Assembly (NCBI GenBank): GCA_028712045.1 | Contig: JAQTRA010000005.1 | Coordinates: forward strand, 1 to 24,446 | Direction of reading: 5' to 3' | Source of the DNA: Candidatus Omnitrophota bacterium | GTDB lineage: Bacteria; Omnitrophota; Koll11; Gygaellales; Profunditerraquicolaceae | Length of the DNA stretch: 24,446 nt | Shown: positions 1 to 7,117 of the stretch, piece after piece | How the letters are laid out: each line of letters opens with the position of its first letter | Numbering within the stretch: position 1 is the stretch's first letter | Position numbers and translations under genes: made by a program | Notes under the pieces: generated by a model | The model's database searches: none | Seen by the model: the letters and a program-made list of their open reading frames with translations, nothing else | Told to the model about the DNA's origin: nothing

Positions 1-1
1 G

Positions 2-613
2 GGAGGTTTTGTTTTTGACCTGGCTTATACATCGGTTTTAAAAAGAGCCATCCGCACTCTCTGGTTAACCCTGGATGAAATGGATTTGATGTGGATACCG
101 GTTTATAATTCCTGGCGGCTTAATGAGAGGCATTATGGCGCTTTGCAGGGGTTAAATAAATCTGAAACCGCGGCAAAATATGGTGAAAAGCAGGTACTGA
201 TCTGGAGGAGAAGTTACGATATCCCCCCGATGGCCTTAGATAAAAATGATCCGCGTTATCCCGGCCAAGATGTACGCTACCAAGGCCTTACTGCTCAAGA
301 ACTGCCTTTAACTGAATGTTTAAAAGATACAGTGGCCAGATTTCTGCCTTATTGGCATGAGGTAATTGCTCCGTCTGTAAAAGGGAACAAGCGTGTCATT
401 ATTGCTGCGCACGGAAATTCTTTGCGGGCCTTAGTTAAATATCTGGATAATATTTCCGATGAAAAGATTGTAAATCTGAATATTCCCACCGGTATGCCTT
501 TAGTCTACGAATTAGACGATAACCTCAAGCCGATAAAAAGCTATTACTTAGGTGACCCGGAAGCCGTAAAAAAAGCCATGGAAGCAGTGGCTAATCAGGG
601 TAAATCAAAGTAG
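2..613 (+). CDS. gpmA: 2,3-bisphosphoglycerate-dependent phosphoglycerate mutase, 5'-truncated by window edge
   Basis: Cytoplasmic glycolytic enzyme interconverting 3- and 2-phosphoglycerate. The frame is open from base 2 and already reads conserved GpmA sequence ([20 protein letters not shown]), so the real start lies upstream of the window. About 203 residues are visible against roughly 230-250 for the family. The missing part should hold the N-terminal RHG motif with the phosphorylated histidine. Visible catalytic elements are [13 protein letters not shown], with its acid residue, and the second histidine in [15 protein letters not shown]. The C-terminus runs into the typical [13 protein letters not shown] and YYLGD segments. 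A desulforedoxin gene follows after 8 bases behind a GGAGG site, so the two are probably cotranscribed. The Met codon at base 80 is internal. Family assignment is very secure. Confidence 0.96.
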   Translation, partial: GGFVFDLAYTSVLKRAIRTLWLTLDEMDLMWIPVYNSWRLNERHYGALQGLNKSETAAKYGEKQVLIWRRSYDIPPMALDKNDPRYPGQDVRYQGLTAQELPLTECLKDTVARFLPYWHEVIAPSVKGNKRVIIAAHGNSLRALVKYLDNISDEKIVNLNIPTGMPLVYELDDNLKPIKSYYLGDPEAVKKAMEAVANQGKSK

Positions 614-621
614 GAGGGATT

Positions 622-747
622 ATGGCAGTTAAAAAAATTAATGAAAAGTATAGGTGTAATGTCTGCGGAAATGAAGTAATCGTAACTAAGGTTGGCGGCG
701 GGGAATTGGTTTGTTGCGCCAAGCCAATGGAAAAAATAGAAGGTTAA
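622..747 (+). CDS. Desulforedoxin (free-standing rubredoxin-like Fe(Cys)4 domain, 41 aa)
   Basis: This small frame encodes 41 residues with four cysteines, C12-x2-C15 and the adjacent pair C31-C32. It also has the core [19 protein letters not shown]. That spacing is diagnostic of desulforedoxin, and of the N-terminal iron domain of desulfoferrodoxin, in which the four Cys bind one Fe. The superoxide reductase domain that normally follows in desulfoferrodoxin is absent: the frame stops after EKIEG. A GGAGGG Shine-Dalgarno (612-617) sits 4 bases before the ATG. Rubrerythrin starts 15 bases after the stop, so a role as its small redox partner is likely by context (inference). Being this short, it is easily missed by gene callers. 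Confidence 0.9.
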   Translation: MAVKKINEKYRCNVCGNEVIVTKVGGGELVCCAKPMEKIEG

Positions 748-761
748 GGAGGGTTTTGGGA

Positions 762-1340
762 ATGAGTAAATCAATTAAAGGCACAAAAACAGAGCAGAAT
801 TTATTAAAGGCATTTGCCGGCGAGTCTCAGGCGCGTAACCGCTATACTTATTTTGCTTCCGTGGCTAAGAAAGCAGGTTTTGAGCAGATTGCCAATATTT
901 TTCTGGAGACCGCGGAGAATGAGAAAGAGCATGCTAAGGTATTTTTTAAATACTTAGAGGGTGGGGATGTTGAGATTACTACTGCTTATCCTGCCGGGGT
1001 AATTAGCGATACAAAAGCTAATTTAACCGAGGCTGCTGCCGGGGAGAATATGGAGTGGACTACGCTTTATACAGATTTTGCGAAAACTGCTAAAGATGAA
1101 GGATTTTCTGATGTAGCGCGTTCTTTTGAGCAAGTGGCTAAAGTGGAAAAGTTTCATGAATCACGTTACCGAAAATTAATTAATAATATTGGTAATACTG
1201 AAGTATTTAAGAAAAAAACAAGCGTAAAATGGCATTGTACTAATTGTGGTTATGTTATTGATGGTGTTGAAGCGCCTAAAGAATGCCCGGCTTGTAAGCA
1301 TCCACAGGCTTATTTTGAGGTTTTATCCGAAAATTATTAA
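762..1340 (+). CDS. Rubrerythrin
   Basis: Cytoplasmic non-haem iron peroxidase that reduces hydrogen peroxide in anaerobes. The 192-aa product has an N-terminal four-helix ferritin-like diiron domain with ligand motifs around E21 (GESQARNRY), ENEKEHAK (residues 52-59), E95/E98 and the EKFHESRY segment (129-136). A C-terminal rubredoxin domain follows, with C159-x2-C162 and C175-x2-C178. Length and domain order are those of classical rubrerythrin. I chose the ATG at 762 because AAGGAGGG lies 8 bases upstream at 746-753. An upstream in-frame ATG at 711 falls inside the desulforedoxin gene and would add a non-family extension. It probably receives electrons from a rubredoxin-type carrier; the adjacent desulforedoxin is an obvious candidate (inference). 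Confidence 0.96.
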   Translation: MSKSIKGTKTEQNLLKAFAGESQARNRYTYFASVAKKAGFEQIANIFLETAENEKEHAKVFFKYLEGGDVEITTAYPAGVISDTKANLTEAAAGENMEWTTLYTDFAKTAKDEGFSDVARSFEQVAKVEKFHESRYRKLINNIGNTEVFKKKTSVKWHCTNCGYVIDGVEAPKECPACKHPQAYFEVLSENY

Positions 1341-1371
1341 TTAACCAGGTAATACCATGAAAGGGGGATTG

Positions 1372-2373
1372 ATGAGAAAAGCAGTAGTAGTTTTTAGCAG
1401 CTTGTTTTTATGTTTCTCCTTATTCAAAGTTGGTGTTGTCAGTGCTGAAAATGCAGTGGTAGCGCAGACGGAAGTTGCCGCTAATGTTGAAGGGCAGGAA
1501 TCTTCTAATTCCGGATTAAAACAGCAATTTTCGGAAGCGCGTTCGCAGATTCAAGAACAGAAGCAGGGTAATATTCAAAATGCCCAAGCCGCAAGAGCAG
1601 AAGAAGACCAGCTAAGGCAGCAAATAAAAGCAGCAATGGATTCAGGCGATACGCAAACAGCTGGGCAGCTTAGGGAGCAACTTAAATCAGTTCATCAGGC
1701 GAATCTGCAGGAAAAAGCTCAGGATATTCAGAATATGCAGGCAGCTAAACAGGAATTAAAAAGTAATATTCAGGAAGCCCGGCAAGCCGGTGGTTTACCT
1801 GCTGAGCAACAAGGTGAAGCCGGAACAAATATGATTAATCCTCCCGGACCAATGGGCGGACCAGGTGCAGGACCTGAAGGAAAGCCAGGAATGATTAATC
1901 CTCCCGGGCCAAGAGGCGGGCCAGGAGTAGGGCCAGAAGGAAGGCCGGAAATGATTAACCCTCCGGGACCTAAAGGTGGACCAGGTGCAGGACCTGAAGG
2001 AAGACTGAATATGATTAATCCTCCCGGACCAAAGGGTGGAAAAGGGACAAATTGGGAAAATAAACCCGGCCCTCAAGGCGGTCCAGGTGCAGGAGCTGAC
2101 CGTAAACCAGGAATGGGTAATCCTCCCGGGCCAAAAGGTGGGCCAGGTACAGGGCCAAAATTTGATCGGGATAATAATCCTCCCGGACTAAAGGGTGGAA
2201 AAGGGACAAATTGGGAAAATAAACCCGGTTCTCAAGGCGGGCCAGGTGCTGGAGCTGATCGAAAACCGGGAATGGGAAATCCTCCGGGGCCTAAAGGTGG
2301 GCCAGGTGTTGGTGGGAAACCTCAAGGAGCACCACAAGGTGGTGGCCCAAGAGGTGGTGGAAGTAAGAAATAA
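1372..2373 (+). CDS. Secreted Pro/Gly-rich collagen-like repeat protein
   Basis: I recognise no named family. The 333-aa product starts with a Sec signal peptide (MRKAVVVFSSLFLCFSLFKV, probable cleavage after VSA near residue 25). Next comes a Gln/Glu/Ala-rich segment to about residue 145 that looks helical or coiled-coil, and then a low-complexity tail rich in PPGPxGGPG. The tail begins with four 20-residue units of the form MINPPGPxGGPGxGPEGxxx, then two longer units containing GGKGTNWENKPG, and ends GGGPRGGGSKK. Gly is not strictly every third residue, so a collagen triple helix is not assured. I prefer the ATG at 1372 over 1357 because AAAGGGGGA immediately precedes it and the product then begins as a clean signal peptide. 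It is probably extracellular or periplasmic; function unknown. Confidence 0.75.
   Translation: MRKAVVVFSSLFLCFSLFKVGVVSAENAVVAQTEVAANVEGQESSNSGLKQQFSEARSQIQEQKQGNIQNAQAARAEEDQLRQQIKAAMDSGDTQTAGQLREQLKSVHQANLQEKAQDIQNMQAAKQELKSNIQEARQAGGLPAEQQGEAGTNMINPPGPMGGPGAGPEGKPGMINPPGPRGGPGVGPEGRPEMINPPGPKGGPGAGPEGRLNMINPPGPKGGKGTNWENKPGPQGGPGAGADRKPGMGNPPGPKGGPGTGPKFDRDNNPPGLKGGKGTNWENKPGSQGGPGAGADRKPGMGNPPGPKGGPGVGGKPQGAPQGGGPRGGGSKK
1831..2310 (+). repeat. Tandem 60-bp coding repeats plus a duplicated ~130-bp block
   Basis: Units beginning ATGATTAATCC (or AACC) recur with exact 60-bp spacing at 1831, 1891, 1951 and 2011, each encoding MINPPGPxGGPG. A longer block starting AATCCTCCCGGAC recurs at about 2018-2150 and 2176-2309, including GGGACAAATTGGGAAAATAA. 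Copies differ by scattered, mostly synonymous changes, as expected for a repeat that expands and contracts by slippage or unequal recombination. The open antisense frames across this stretch are a by-product of the repeat. Confidence 0.9.
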
Positions 2374-2385
2374 AACTAAAAATCT

Positions 2386-2425
2386 AAAAACCCTCTGCAA
2401 TAAATTTAGTTGCAGAGGGTTTTTA
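2386..2425 (+). terminator. Intrinsic terminator
   Basis: AAAAACCCTCTGCAA (2386-2400) and TTGCAGAGGGTTTTT (2410-2424) form a perfect 15-bp stem with a 9-base loop and a T-run in the right arm. It lies 12 bases after the collagen-like gene and ends that transcript. The A-run on the left makes it potentially bidirectional. Confidence 0.93.
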
Positions 2426-2456
2426 TTTAGCCATAGATTTTTGAAAATTATAGCAG

Positions 2457-2559
2457 TATAATATTACATATGCTAAAAGTTTTTCTAAAGAAATTTTTCC
2501 TTATATTAAGTTATTTAGTTATTTTTTTATTTGTCAAAGTGGAGGTGAACTTGGCAATG
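2457..2559 (+). promoter_or_regulatory. Candidate -10 element and internal strong ribosome site of the PEBP gene
   Basis: A perfect TATAAT at 2457-2462 ends only 7 bases before the ATG at 2470, so a transcript from it would be nearly leaderless. The -35 match is poor (TAGATT, 2434-2439). Inside the frame, GGAGGTGA (2541-2548) lies 8 bases before a second in-frame ATG at 2557. The first start gives a form with a signal-peptide-like N-terminus; the second gives a short cytosolic form. Promoter activity is unproven. Confidence 0.4.
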
Positions 2560-2988
2560 GAACTAACCAGCCCGGAATTTAAGAATAATCAATCTATTCC
2601 CGCAAAATTTACTTGTCAAGGCTTAGGTGTGAATCCGGCTTTAGTTATTACAGGTATACCTTCAGCAACTAAAAGTTTAGTTTTATTTATAGAAGATCCT
2701 GATGCTGTAAGCGGTACTTTTTTGCATTGGATGGTTTATGATATTCCTGTTGTTGGCCGGATTGAAGAAAATAGCGTACCTGGTAAACAGGGCAGCAATG
2801 ATGGGGGAAGGTTTGGTTATGTAAGCCCATGCCCGCCAACTGGCGCACACCGTTATTTTTTTAAAATATATGCTTTGGATAAGATATTAAATTTGGCTGA
2901 AGGTATAAGCAAACCTGCGCTTGAAAAAGCAATGCTCGATCACATCTTGGGCCAGGCAGAATTAGTCGGTTTATATAAAAAAAGATAG
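2470..2988 (+). CDS. YbhB/YbcL-family PEBP (Raf kinase inhibitor-like) protein
   Basis: Bacterial phosphatidylethanolamine-binding-protein fold, with an anion-binding pocket and no settled cellular role. Family motifs visible are IEDPDAVSGTFLHWMVYDIP (the DPD and HW pocket residues), GRFGYVSPCPPTGAHRYFF and IYALD. From the ATG at 2470 the product is 172 aa, with an N-terminal MLKVFLKKFFLILSYLVIFL stretch that looks like a signal peptide ending VNLA. From the ATG at 2557, which has a much better Shine-Dalgarno, it is 143 aa and begins MELTSPEF, the usual start of cytosolic family members. I give the longer form because the in-frame hydrophobic leader is unlikely to be chance, but either or both may be made. 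The next gene starts 11 bases downstream. Confidence 0.9.
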   Translation: MLKVFLKKFFLILSYLVIFLFVKVEVNLAMELTSPEFKNNQSIPAKFTCQGLGVNPALVITGIPSATKSLVLFIEDPDAVSGTFLHWMVYDIPVVGRIEENSVPGKQGSNDGGRFGYVSPCPPTGAHRYFFKIYALDKILNLAEGISKPALEKAMLDHILGQAELVGLYKKR

Positions 2989-2999
2989 AGTAAGGCAAT

Positions 3000-3239
3000 A
3001 TGGCCTGGTATGTTTATATAATTGAATGCAAAGGCTCCCTGCTATATACTGGTATCACTAAAAATTTAAAACGCAGGGTAGGAGAGCATAATCGTGGCGA
3101 TGGTTGTAAGTTTACCAGATGTAGAACTCCGGTTAAATTGGTATTTAATGAAAAAGTTGCTAGTTTGTCGCTGGCGTTAAAAAGAGAGGCGGCGATCAAG
3201 CGCTTGCCTCGGCAAATGAAGTTAAAATTAATAGATTAA
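3000..3239 (+). CDS. GIY-YIG domain protein (YhbQ/UPF0213-like)
   Basis: This 79-aa protein is a single GIY-YIG nuclease domain. The signature appears as WYVYIIEC followed by [20 protein letters not shown], giving the YVY...YTG pair and the conserved arginine. A glutamate in [10 protein letters not shown] is in the position of the metal-binding residue of the family. Free-standing members such as E. coli YhbQ are widespread, and a DNA-repair-related role has been suggested for them. The length is normal for the group. It lies 11 bases after the PEBP gene, and its stop is one base before the next ATG, so it is transcribed and probably translated in series with msrBA. No added DNA-binding domain is present, so I do not call it a homing endonuclease. 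Confidence 0.88.
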   Translation: MAWYVYIIECKGSLLYTGITKNLKRRVGEHNRGDGCKFTRCRTPVKLVFNEKVASLSLALKREAAIKRLPRQMKLKLID

Positions 3240-3240
3240 T

Positions 3241-4251
3241 ATGAATAGGTATAAGAATATAGTGGTGGTATTTATAGGCATTATATTTTTATGCGGAGGT
3301 TATGTGGAAAAGATCAAAATTTTCAATGTTACTACTGGTAAAATTGAGGAGGTAGGTAAGATTATTAAGCCGGATGCCGAGTGGAAGAAAATTCTCACGC
3401 CGGAGCAGTATAATATTACCAGGCTTAAGGGTACAGAAAGGCCTTTTAGCGGCCATTGTGTTTTGCCTAATAAAAATAAACAAGGTGTATATCGATGCGC
3501 CAGTTGCGGAACTGATTTGTTTTTAGTGGATACGAAATTTGAATCAGGTACGGGTTGGCCGAGTTTTTGGAATCCGGTTTCAGAATTAAATATTATAACG
3601 CAAGAAGATAACAGTTTTGGTACAACTAGGGTAGAAGTTCTTTGCGCGCGTTGCGAGGCGCATTTGGGCCATGTTTTTAATGATGGCCCTCCTCCGACTG
3701 GTAAACGTTATTGTATAAATTTAGTCGCGCTTAAGTTCGCCGAAATAGATAAGCCTAAGAAGGAAGAATTAGGTAAGGCTATTTTTTCTGCTGGTTGTTT
3801 TTGGGGAGTTGAAGCTGTATTTAAAGGAGTCAAAGGCGTGGTTAAGGTCACCTCTGGTTATAGTGGAGGAAAATTACAAAATCCTACTTATGAAGAAGTA
3901 TCCACCGGGGAAACTGGGCATGCAGAGTCAGTAGAAATTGAGTTTGATCCTGGGAAAGTTTCTTACGATGAGCTTTTGGATGTATTCTGGAGTATTCACG
4001 ATCCCACTACTTTAGACAGGCAGGGTGCGGATTCTGGCAATCAATATCGTTCGGTTATTTTTTATAATTCAACTGTCCAGAGAAAAAAGGCTTTAGCTTC
4101 AAAGAAAAAGTTAGAAGCTTCAGGTAAAATAAAGTTGCCCATCGTAACGGAAATTATTCCAGCGGGCACTTTTTACGAAGCAGAGGAGTATCACCAGGAT
4201 TATTTTAGTAAACATGGGATGAAACCCTCATGCCACTTGCCTTCGAAATGA
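3241..4251 (+). CDS. msrBA: Bifunctional peptide-methionine sulfoxide reductase MsrB-MsrA fusion, probably exported
   Basis: Repairs oxidised methionines: MsrB acts on the R- and MsrA on the S-sulfoxide. The 336-aa product begins with a short hydrophobic stretch (residues 7-20) that could be a signal peptide or anchor, suggesting envelope location. MsrB spans roughly 45-165, with zinc cysteines C86/C89 and C135/C138 and catalytic C158 in [12 protein letters not shown]. MsrA spans roughly 178-330, with catalytic C186 in SAGCFWGVE and the substrate-pocket segment YHQDYF (317-322). C73 and C331 are possible resolving cysteines. The B-then-A order in one chain is a known fusion type. Together with rubrerythrin and desulforedoxin upstream it adds to an oxidative-damage defence set. 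Very secure family call; export is less certain. Confidence 0.95.
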   Translation: MNRYKNIVVVFIGIIFLCGGYVEKIKIFNVTTGKIEEVGKIIKPDAEWKKILTPEQYNITRLKGTERPFSGHCVLPNKNKQGVYRCASCGTDLFLVDTKFESGTGWPSFWNPVSELNIITQEDNSFGTTRVEVLCARCEAHLGHVFNDGPPPTGKRYCINLVALKFAEIDKPKKEELGKAIFSAGCFWGVEAVFKGVKGVVKVTSGYSGGKLQNPTYEEVSTGETGHAESVEIEFDPGKVSYDELLDVFWSIHDPTTLDRQGADSGNQYRSVIFYNSTVQRKKALASKKKLEASGKIKLPIVTEIIPAGTFYEAEEYHQDYFSKHGMKPSCHLPSK

Positions 4252-4267
4252 TAAAGAGGAGAAATTA

Positions 4268-4762
4268 ATGGCTAATTTTTCATTTGATCTTGTTTCTGAA
4301 GTTGATTTACAGGAAGTAGATAACGCGGTAAACCAGGCAATTAAGGAGCTGAGCCAGCGTTATGATTTTAAGAATAGTAAAGCTTCTATCGCATTTGACC
4401 GCAAAGAGGAAAAAATTACCCTGATCGCCGATGATGATTTTAAATTACGCGCACTTACGGATATTCTGAATACTCGTTTAGCCAAAAGAGGAGTTTCGAT
4501 TAAAGCGTTTAAATTTGATGAGCCGGAAAAAGCTTTTGAAGGTTATTTGCGCCAAAAGATAGAAATTTGTATGGGTATTGATAAGGAAAGAGCAAAAGAA
4601 CTTAACGCAATAATTAAAGGGTTAGGTTTAAAAGTACAAACTCAGATTGAGGGCGAAAAGATTAAGGTTTCTTCAGCTAAGAAAGATGAATTACAGGCGG
4701 TTATTGCGCATCTTCGTGGTTTAGATTTTTCCCTTCCGTTGCATTTCTGCAATTACCGCTAG
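4268..4762 (+). CDS. YajQ-family nucleotide-binding protein
   Basis: A 164-aa member of the YajQ/UPF0234 family: two ferredoxin-like half domains, cytoplasmic. Members bind nucleotides, and in Xanthomonas a member acts as a cyclic-di-GMP effector. Typical sequence is seen from the N-terminus (ANFSFDLVSEVDLQEVDNAV) through SQRYDFKNSKASI, the KIEICMGIDKERAKELNAII helix and the final LPLHFCNYR. AAAGAGGAGA directly upstream provides the ribosome site. It lies 16 bases after msrBA. An HD-GYP protein further along the window makes c-di-GMP signalling plausible in this organism, but whether this YajQ binds c-di-GMP cannot be told from sequence alone. Confidence 0.93.
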   Translation: MANFSFDLVSEVDLQEVDNAVNQAIKELSQRYDFKNSKASIAFDRKEEKITLIADDDFKLRALTDILNTRLAKRGVSIKAFKFDEPEKAFEGYLRQKIEICMGIDKERAKELNAIIKGLGLKVQTQIEGEKIKVSSAKKDELQAVIAHLRGLDFSLPLHFCNYR

Positions 4763-4797
4763 AATGATAAAGTGCATCTTTATTACAGGAGGAGTTA

Positions 4798-5748
4798 ATG
4801 TTTAGAGAAAAGATTAAAGTTTTGGATTGCACGATCCGGGATGGCGGATTAATGAATAACCATGATTTTGATTTGCGGTTTGTGCGCGAAGTTTATAAGG
4901 CGCTTTCCGAAGCCGGGATAGATTATATGGAGATTGGGTATAAGAATTCCAAGCGCTTATTTAATCCCAAGGAGTTCGGTAAGTGGAAATTTTGTGATGA
5001 CGAAGATATAAAAAAAGTTATTGATGGTATTAAATCCCATACTAAAATTTCAGTTATGGTGGATGTAGATAGGGTAGACGTAGATCAGGTTTTACCTAAG
5101 AAAGACAGCCCGGTCGATATGATCAGGGTGGCCACATATGTAAAAGATGTAGATAAAGCAATTTATTTGGCGAATCATTTTGCGGATAAAGGCTATGAGA
5201 CCGCGGTGAATATCATGGCGATATCGCGGGCTTTGGATAATGAATTAAATGAGTGCCTCCAGCAGCTAGAAAAAGAGTGTAAAGCGAAAATAATAAATAT
5301 TGTCGATAGTTTTGGTTCGCTTTATCAGGAAACAACAGAGTTCCTAGTTAAGAAAGCAAAAAGTATTTTAAAGACTAAGGAAATCGGAATGCATGCGCAT
5401 AATAATCAACAACTGGCTTTTGCCAATACCATTGAGGCGATTATCCATGATGCAAATTACGTGGATGGTTCTATTTTTGGTTTAGGCCGGGCAGCTGGAA
5501 ATTGCCCTACTGAGCTTCTTTTGGGTTTCTTGAAAAATCCAAAATATGATATTCGCCCGATTCTGGATGTGATTTCCAAGGAGTTTATTCCTTTGCAAAA
5601 GAAAATTGAGTGGGGATATTTTATTCCTTACGCGATAACCGGTATTCTTGATGAGCATCCGCGCACCGCGATTGCATTGCGTGAAAGTGATAAAAAAGAA
5701 AATTACCGGGAGTATTACGAGAGTTTAGTCGGTGAAGTCGAAGAATAA
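4798..5748 (+). CDS. DRE-TIM metallolyase-superfamily aldolase/HMG-CoA-lyase-like protein
   Basis: A 316-aa TIM-barrel protein related to 4-hydroxy-2-oxovalerate aldolase and HMG-CoA lyase, which cleave C-C bonds next to a 2-oxo acid or thioester with a divalent metal. The signature is LDCTIRDGG (catalytic R14, metal-binding D15). Metal ligands H199 and H201 lie in MHAHNNQQLAFAN, and the strand IVDSFGSL (168-175) also matches. The typical DmpG C-terminal communication domain for the partner dehydrogenase is not obvious, and no DmpF-like gene is nearby. The substrate is therefore unknown. A KDPG/KHG-type aldolase follows 51 bases downstream, suggesting 2-oxo-acid metabolism by context only. 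The ribosome site is GGAGG just before the ATG. Similar proteins are sometimes mislabelled nucleoid-structuring protein; nothing here supports that. Confidence 0.85.
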   Translation: MFREKIKVLDCTIRDGGLMNNHDFDLRFVREVYKALSEAGIDYMEIGYKNSKRLFNPKEFGKWKFCDDEDIKKVIDGIKSHTKISVMVDVDRVDVDQVLPKKDSPVDMIRVATYVKDVDKAIYLANHFADKGYETAVNIMAISRALDNELNECLQQLEKECKAKIINIVDSFGSLYQETTEFLVKKAKSILKTKEIGMHAHNNQQLAFANTIEAIIHDANYVDGSIFGLGRAAGNCPTELLLGFLKNPKYDIRPILDVISKEFIPLQKKIEWGYFIPYAITGILDEHPRTAIALRESDKKENYREYYESLVGEVEE

Positions 5749-5752
5749 GAAT

Positions 5753-5781
5753 AAGGGGACGTCCTCTTAGGGGACACCCTT
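5753..5781. repeat. REP-like palindromic GGGGAC element between two aldolase genes
   Basis: AAGGGGACGTCCTCTT (5753-5768) is a near-perfect palindrome with one mismatched pair. It is followed by a second AGGGGACACCCTT (5769-5781). The intergenic gap is only 51 bases and this element fills most of it. The form resembles short dispersed palindromes seen in many environmental bacterial genomes; I make that comparison from memory. It is a single locus here, so calling it a repeat depends on copies outside the window. Confidence 0.5.
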
Positions 5782-5799
5782 AAAAAGAGAGATTTAAAT

Positions 5800-6420
5800 A
5801 TGAATGTAGCAAATTTTAAGAAAAAACCGATATTGGGTATTTTAAGAGGAGTAGATAAAAGTATCATTGAACCGTTAATTGAAACGTTAATTTTTGCTGG
5901 TCTGGAAACTTTAGAGATTACCATGAATACTGCGGGTGCTCCGGAATTAATCAAGAGGGCGAAACAAGTTTCCGCGGGCAGGCTTACTTTAGGCGCAGGC
6001 ACAGTACTATCCAGGCAAGATTTAAAGTTAGCTTTGAAAAGCGGGGCTACGTTTATTGTCATGCCGGTTTTAGTTAAGGATGTGGTTAATTATTGCGTCA
6101 AAAATAAAATTCCTGTTTTTCCCGGAGCATTTACTCCCCAGGAAATTTTTAAAGCCTGGGATGCCGGGGCAACTATGGTTAAAGTTTTTCCGGCAAAATT
6201 CTTTGGTCCGGAATATTTCCGCGAAATCAAAGGCCCTTTTAATGATATCGAGCTTTTAGCCTGCGGCGGAGTAACTTTCGAAAACATTAAGGATTATTTT
6301 GCTTTTGGCGCCAGCGCAGTATCTTTTGGCGCCAGTGTCTTCAGAAAAGATTGGCTGGAAAATAAAGATTTTAAGGCTATTGGCCAGGCGGCTAAAAAAT
6401 TTATAGATGCGGGTTTATAA
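5800..6420 (+). CDS. eda: KDPG/KHG-type aldolase (2-dehydro-3-deoxy-phosphogluconate / 4-hydroxy-2-oxoglutarate aldolase)
   Basis: Class I (Schiff-base) aldolase of 206 aa, the usual family length. The lysine that forms the imine is K128 in TMVKVFPAKFFGPEYF, and the general acid/base glutamate is E39 in LETLEITMNT. Other family landmarks are LGILRG, LGAGTVL, PGAFTPQEI and LLACGGV. It would release pyruvate plus glyceraldehyde 3-phosphate from KDPG (Entner-Doudoroff or hexuronate breakdown), or pyruvate plus glyoxylate from hydroxy-oxoglutarate. No dehydratase (edd) or kdgK is in the window, so the pathway is open. A GAGAG site precedes the ATG. The next gene begins 2 bases after its stop. Confidence 0.92.
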   Translation: MNVANFKKKPILGILRGVDKSIIEPLIETLIFAGLETLEITMNTAGAPELIKRAKQVSAGRLTLGAGTVLSRQDLKLALKSGATFIVMPVLVKDVVNYCVKNKIPVFPGAFTPQEIFKAWDAGATMVKVFPAKFFGPEYFREIKGPFNDIELLACGGVTFENIKDYFAFGASAVSFGASVFRKDWLENKDFKAIGQAAKKFIDAGL

Positions 6421-6422
6421 AT

Positions 6423-7097
6423 ATGCAAAGAAGAAAAAAACATAATTTTAAGAATCGTAAAGCTGAAAAAAAAGTCGAAAAGAAAGTTGTTAATAAAGTA
6501 AATTCAAGCACCTATCTGTATAAATTCGGTAAAAATGATTTCAAATTAACCGTTCTAAAAGAAGAAGTGCCCAGGCTAATAGATTTGCCTGGCACAGTTT
6601 TTCATTCCCACTGTGAATCTTGCCTGAAAGATTTTGATGCTGAAGTTACAAATTGTTCTTTTTGCCAAAAGCCTTTGGTAAAAATAAATCTCCGGAGATG
6701 CCAGAAGTGCGGGGCGAAAAACGATTTACTTAAACAATCCTGCTGGGTATGTAATACAACTTTTCCAAGCTCAGGCATAATTACTAGAAACGAGATTCAG
6801 ACGGTATTAATATTGGAAATGAATGGCGAAATTTATAAAAGTACGAATCAATTGTTAAGCCCGAGCATTAAGAAGCTTTTTGAGGATTTAATTTCCAGTA
6901 ATTTTAGTAAAGAAGCTTTTCAGTCTTGGATTAATCGAAGTGGTTTTGAAATAGAATATAGAAAAGAAGTTAATCGATCCAGCGCTTGGCATTCACATTG
7001 GGAATTTACCTGGCAAAATATGGTACATTTAGCTTTGGTAGTTGTTTTACCGCTGGTAATTATTTTGTTATTAATCAGTGCTTTTTGGATGTTTTAA
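6423..7097 (+). CDS. Membrane-anchored double zinc-ribbon protein, function unknown
   Basis: I do not recognise a named family. The 224-aa product begins with a highly basic segment (about residues 1-25, rich in Lys and Arg). It then carries eight cysteines in four CxxC knuckles: C64/C67, C78/C81, C93/C96 and C107/C110. That is the pattern of two zinc ribbons (HCESC...CSFC and RCQKCG...CWVC). A region of mixed helix and charge follows, with a C-terminal hydrophobic segment at about 200-222 (LVVVLPLVIILLLISAFWMF), so it is probably tail-anchored with its ribbons in the cytoplasm. The start follows the aldolase stop by 2 bases without a clear Shine-Dalgarno, suggesting translational coupling. 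A small lipoprotein gene follows 20 bases after its stop. Confidence 0.7.
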   Translation: MQRRKKHNFKNRKAEKKVEKKVVNKVNSSTYLYKFGKNDFKLTVLKEEVPRLIDLPGTVFHSHCESCLKDFDAEVTNCSFCQKPLVKINLRRCQKCGAKNDLLKQSCWVCNTTFPSSGIITRNEIQTVLILEMNGEIYKSTNQLLSPSIKKLFEDLISSNFSKEAFQSWINRSGFEIEYRKEVNRSSAWHSHWEFTWQNMVHLALVVVLPLVIILLLISAFWMF

Positions 7098-7117
7098 AAA
7101 ATAGATTAGGAGGGAAG

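Noticed and set aside
711..761. Upstream start for rubrerythrin at 711
   Set aside because: It lies inside the desulforedoxin gene; the ATG at 762 has a strong Shine-Dalgarno at the right distance and matches family length.
1831..2070. Regular 60-bp repeats as a CRISPR array
   Set aside because: There are no unique spacers; the units are contiguous, in frame, and diverge mainly at synonymous positions.
1795..2400. Several open antisense frames across the collagen-like gene
   Set aside because: They follow from the 60-bp repeat and Pro/Gly codons on the sense strand; their translations are low-complexity and have no ribosome sites.
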